A stretch of DNA of 64,000 nucleotides, from positions 124,001-188,000 of the forward strand of contig OZ243044.1 in NCBI GenBank assembly GCA_965212135.1. Reading direction: 5' to 3'. The notes under the pieces were generated by a model. That model was not told where the DNA came from. It made no database searches and was given only the letters and a program-made list of their open reading frames with translations. Position numbers and translations under genes: made by a program. The stretch comes from Bin75 sp965212135. Lineage in GTDB: Bacteria > Nitrospirota > Nitrospiria > Nitrospirales > UBA8639. Positions within the stretch are counted from its first letter, which is position 1; every line of letters begins with the position of its first letter. Positions 62,373-64,000 of the stretch are shown here, one piece after another.

Positions 62373-63746
62373 ATGCCGTCTTTGCAACATTCCGGGAGTC
62401 GTCCAACGTTTTATGGCCTGTCGGGATGGAACGTCCTGGCCGTTCTATTGGGAATCCTGTGGGTTCCGTTGCCCTGCGCCAATGCCCAGGACACATCGGG
62501 CGTTCCCGAAAACCGCGCGTGGATCGAAGAAATTGAAGAAATCTTTATCCCGTCGGATCAATGCAAACAATGTCATGACCGCCACTACGAGGAATGGAAG
62601 GGGATGCGTGAACAAACCCCGGACCTCAAGACGTTTGGTCGTGTGGACGGAGCGCTGTTGCATGGGACCGCCCTGACGTCTCCCGTGTTCAAAACAGTGC
62701 TTGGTTTGTGGCTACGCACCAACCCAACGGCGGAAGAAAAGCTTCGATGTCTGGCGTGTCACGCTCCCGCCGTGACGGTTTTTCCTCAACATGCGGAAAA
62801 AATCATGGCTCAAGTCCTGTCTGAAACACCCAAAAGACGAGGAAGAAAGGCCGCGAAGCACTCCCGCGGTGTTGAAGGAATCGGCTGTGCGGCCTGTCAT
62901 CTGATTGATTCGGTCAAAGAAAAACCGTCGGATTATCCCACGTTTCATATCAATCCCCAAAAAACCATGTTTGGCCCCTATGCGAATGCCGAAGACAACC
63001 TCGTGCACCCCTCAAAGCAAGCCGAGGTGTACAGGGGCGCTCAATTCTGCGCCTCCTGCCATTTCAGTAAAGTGAAAGATGTGACCGACGCCGCATTGCC
63101 TGGCCAGATTTTGCAAGGGACGATTTGTCAGGATTGCCACATGGAACGGTCCACGGGCAGTTCCACCTCCAAGCATGGGTCTCTGACGCGGCCTATCGGA
63201 CGGCATTGGTTTCAGGGGATTGTGATACCGGGCATCATGCTTAGCAATCGAAATCTGCAGGCGGAGTGGTTCCCCCGTGTGGACATTGACGTCCAACAGG
63301 CGGGTCACGGCGTTGAAGGTCAAGTTGTCGTCAGAAATGGGAGTCTCCCCCACGTCTTTCCAGGAGGCGATCCCGTTCTGAAGCAGTTTTTTGTGACGGT
63401 GACGGTCAAAAATGCCGACGGGCATGTACTTGGAACCGAGCAAAAACACTTTGGCTTGCCGTTTGAAAAAATTCTTCGTGGGCCGATTCCAAACCCGCTC
63501 GTCAACGGAGGAACAACGCGGAAAGTGCCCTTCTCGATAGCCGTGCCGGACGGGTCCGTGCCGAGTTCCGTCGAAGCAACGTTGAGTTATGCCTTAATTC
63601 CTGAACCGGGGCAGGCCTTGCTTGAGAAATATCTTGCGACTCTGGAACACGAACGGGATAAAAAGAAAGCCAAGGCGATTATCGGGGATTATACGTCGCA
63701 ACGTCTGCTCACGTTCCGAATCCAATCCTTGCACGCCAATCCCTGA
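62373..63746 (+). CDS. Secreted penta-haem cytochrome c, cytochrome c554-like
   Basis: 457 residues with a signal peptide ending near NAQ. Five CxxCH sites: CKQCHDRHYEEWKGM (from Cys64), CLACHAP, CAACHLI, CASCHFS and CQDCHME. The CxxCHxxxxxxW start and spacing resemble the cytochrome c554/c-prime family (hydroxylamine-type and DmsE-like multihaem). The C-terminal third is a beta domain without haem (HGVEGQVVVRNGSLPHVFPG). Periplasmic electron transfer, probably with the gamma-like subunit just upstream. Confidence 0.88.
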   Translation: MPSLQHSGSRPTFYGLSGWNVLAVLLGILWVPLPCANAQDTSGVPENRAWIEEIEEIFIPSDQCKQCHDRHYEEWKGMREQTPDLKTFGRVDGALLHGTALTSPVFKTVLGLWLRTNPTAEEKLRCLACHAPAVTVFPQHAEKIMAQVLSETPKRRGRKAAKHSRGVEGIGCAACHLIDSVKEKPSDYPTFHINPQKTMFGPYANAEDNLVHPSKQAEVYRGAQFCASCHFSKVKDVTDAALPGQILQGTICQDCHMERSTGSSTSKHGSLTRPIGRHWFQGIVIPGIMLSNRNLQAEWFPRVDIDVQQAGHGVEGQVVVRNGSLPHVFPGGDPVLKQFFVTVTVKNADGHVLGTEQKHFGLPFEKILRGPIPNPLVNGGTTRKVPFSIAVPDGSVPSSVEATLSYALIPEPGQALLEKYLATLEHERDKKKAKAIIGDYTSQRLLTFRIQSLHANP

Positions 63747-63791
63747 CCGCCTGCTTCATTGATGCCAACGGGATGCGTGAAGGTCGGCTGT

Positions 63792-64000
63792 ATGAAAAAT
63801 TTTTCCCCTATGGCGCGCTGGATGACGGGGCTGTTCACGGTGAGCGCCGCTCTGGCGCTTTCCGGCGGTCTCCCCGGCGCCGAAACCGTACCGTCGGCCG
63901 CCGGGAATGGGCCGGCAAAACCGCTGGAAAAAGCCTTTCCCCATTCTCAAAAATGCAAGCGGTGTCATTTGCGGGTGTTTGAAGAATGGGAAGCCTCCGC
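63792..64000 (+). CDS. N-terminus of a second secreted multihaem cytochrome c (partial)
   Basis: Starts at ATG 63792 and runs off the window: a signal peptide ending near GAET, then HSQKCKRCHLRVFEEWEAS, closely like the first haem site of the preceding cytochrome (KQCHDRHYEEWKGM). Probably a tandem paralogue. The rest lies beyond 64000. Confidence 0.85.
   Translation, partial: MKNFSPMARWMTGLFTVSAALALSGGLPGAETVPSAAGNGPAKPLEKAFPHSQKCKRCHLRVFEEWEAS

Noticed and set aside
1..64000. CRISPR array, transposase or prophage
   Set aside because: No evenly spaced direct repeats, no transposase or integrase motifs and no phage structural genes were seen.

Overview
The window looks like chromosomal DNA from a chemolithoautotrophic bacterium, most likely a Nitrospira-type nitrite oxidiser or a close relative in Nitrospirota. 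This is inferred from gene content. There are two long cytochrome bd-like oxidases of the kind described from Nitrospira, with no CydB and no GRQPW loop. There are several nitrite oxidoreductase gamma-like (ethylbenzene-dehydrogenase-type haem) proteins, a TorD/NarJ chaperone, a Tat-type polyferredoxin and many c-type cytochromes. No 16S rRNA, NxrA or NxrB lies in the window, so the assignment is not proven. I see no CRISPR array, transposase or prophage.

Layout: 74-1081 is a sugar-nucleotide epimerase, followed by tRNA-Leu(UAA). 1581-4735 is a very GC-rich, foreign-looking surface protein whose start is cut from its body by a 14-base C tract, which suggests phase variation. 5114-8527 holds a small cupredoxin, DUF192, Rieske, chagasin-like and D-amino-acid transaminase genes. 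8732-20722 is a copper-rich secreted block: a 1642-residue multicopper oxidase resembling MnxG/McoA-type Mn(II) oxidases, three paralogous cupredoxin-plus-carboxypeptidase-regulatory proteins, a HEAT-repeat protein and a DUF255 thioredoxin-like protein. 20909-24177 carries a methyltransferase, a DUF420 membrane protein, a tandem PCP-reductase-domain protein and a DUF4268 nuclease-like gene.

24242-37051 holds two respiratory modules. The first has a bd-like oxidase with DUF3047-like and two FGE/sulfatase-modifying-factor-like proteins. The second begins with two tiny single-helix proteins, then a bd-like oxidase, a membrane di-haem cytochrome c, a membrane mono-haem cytochrome c and a di-haem cytochrome c fused to a gamma-like domain. 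A third tiny membrane protein is encoded divergently between the modules. A strong terminator at 37101-37129 closes the block.

37145-49589 is mostly housekeeping: mobA, a GT9 glycosyltransferase, argS, tgt, yajC, secD, secF, then a PAS histidine kinase and an NtrC-type regulator with an unusual four-cysteine linker. 49608-64000 looks like an accessory set for a molybdenum enzyme of nitrite oxidation: WD40 protein, HExxH/zinc-ribbon protein, small membrane protein, Tat polyferredoxin, TorD chaperone, two gamma-like subunits, radical SAM protein, membrane protein, TPR, TatA, NHL and PDZ proteins, a penta-haem cytochrome and the start of another cytochrome.

Together the genes describe a high-potential electron chain: periplasmic oxidation, gamma-type haem and cytochrome c carriers, and bd-like terminal oxidases, beside a copper-protein system that may oxidise metals or act in copper handling.
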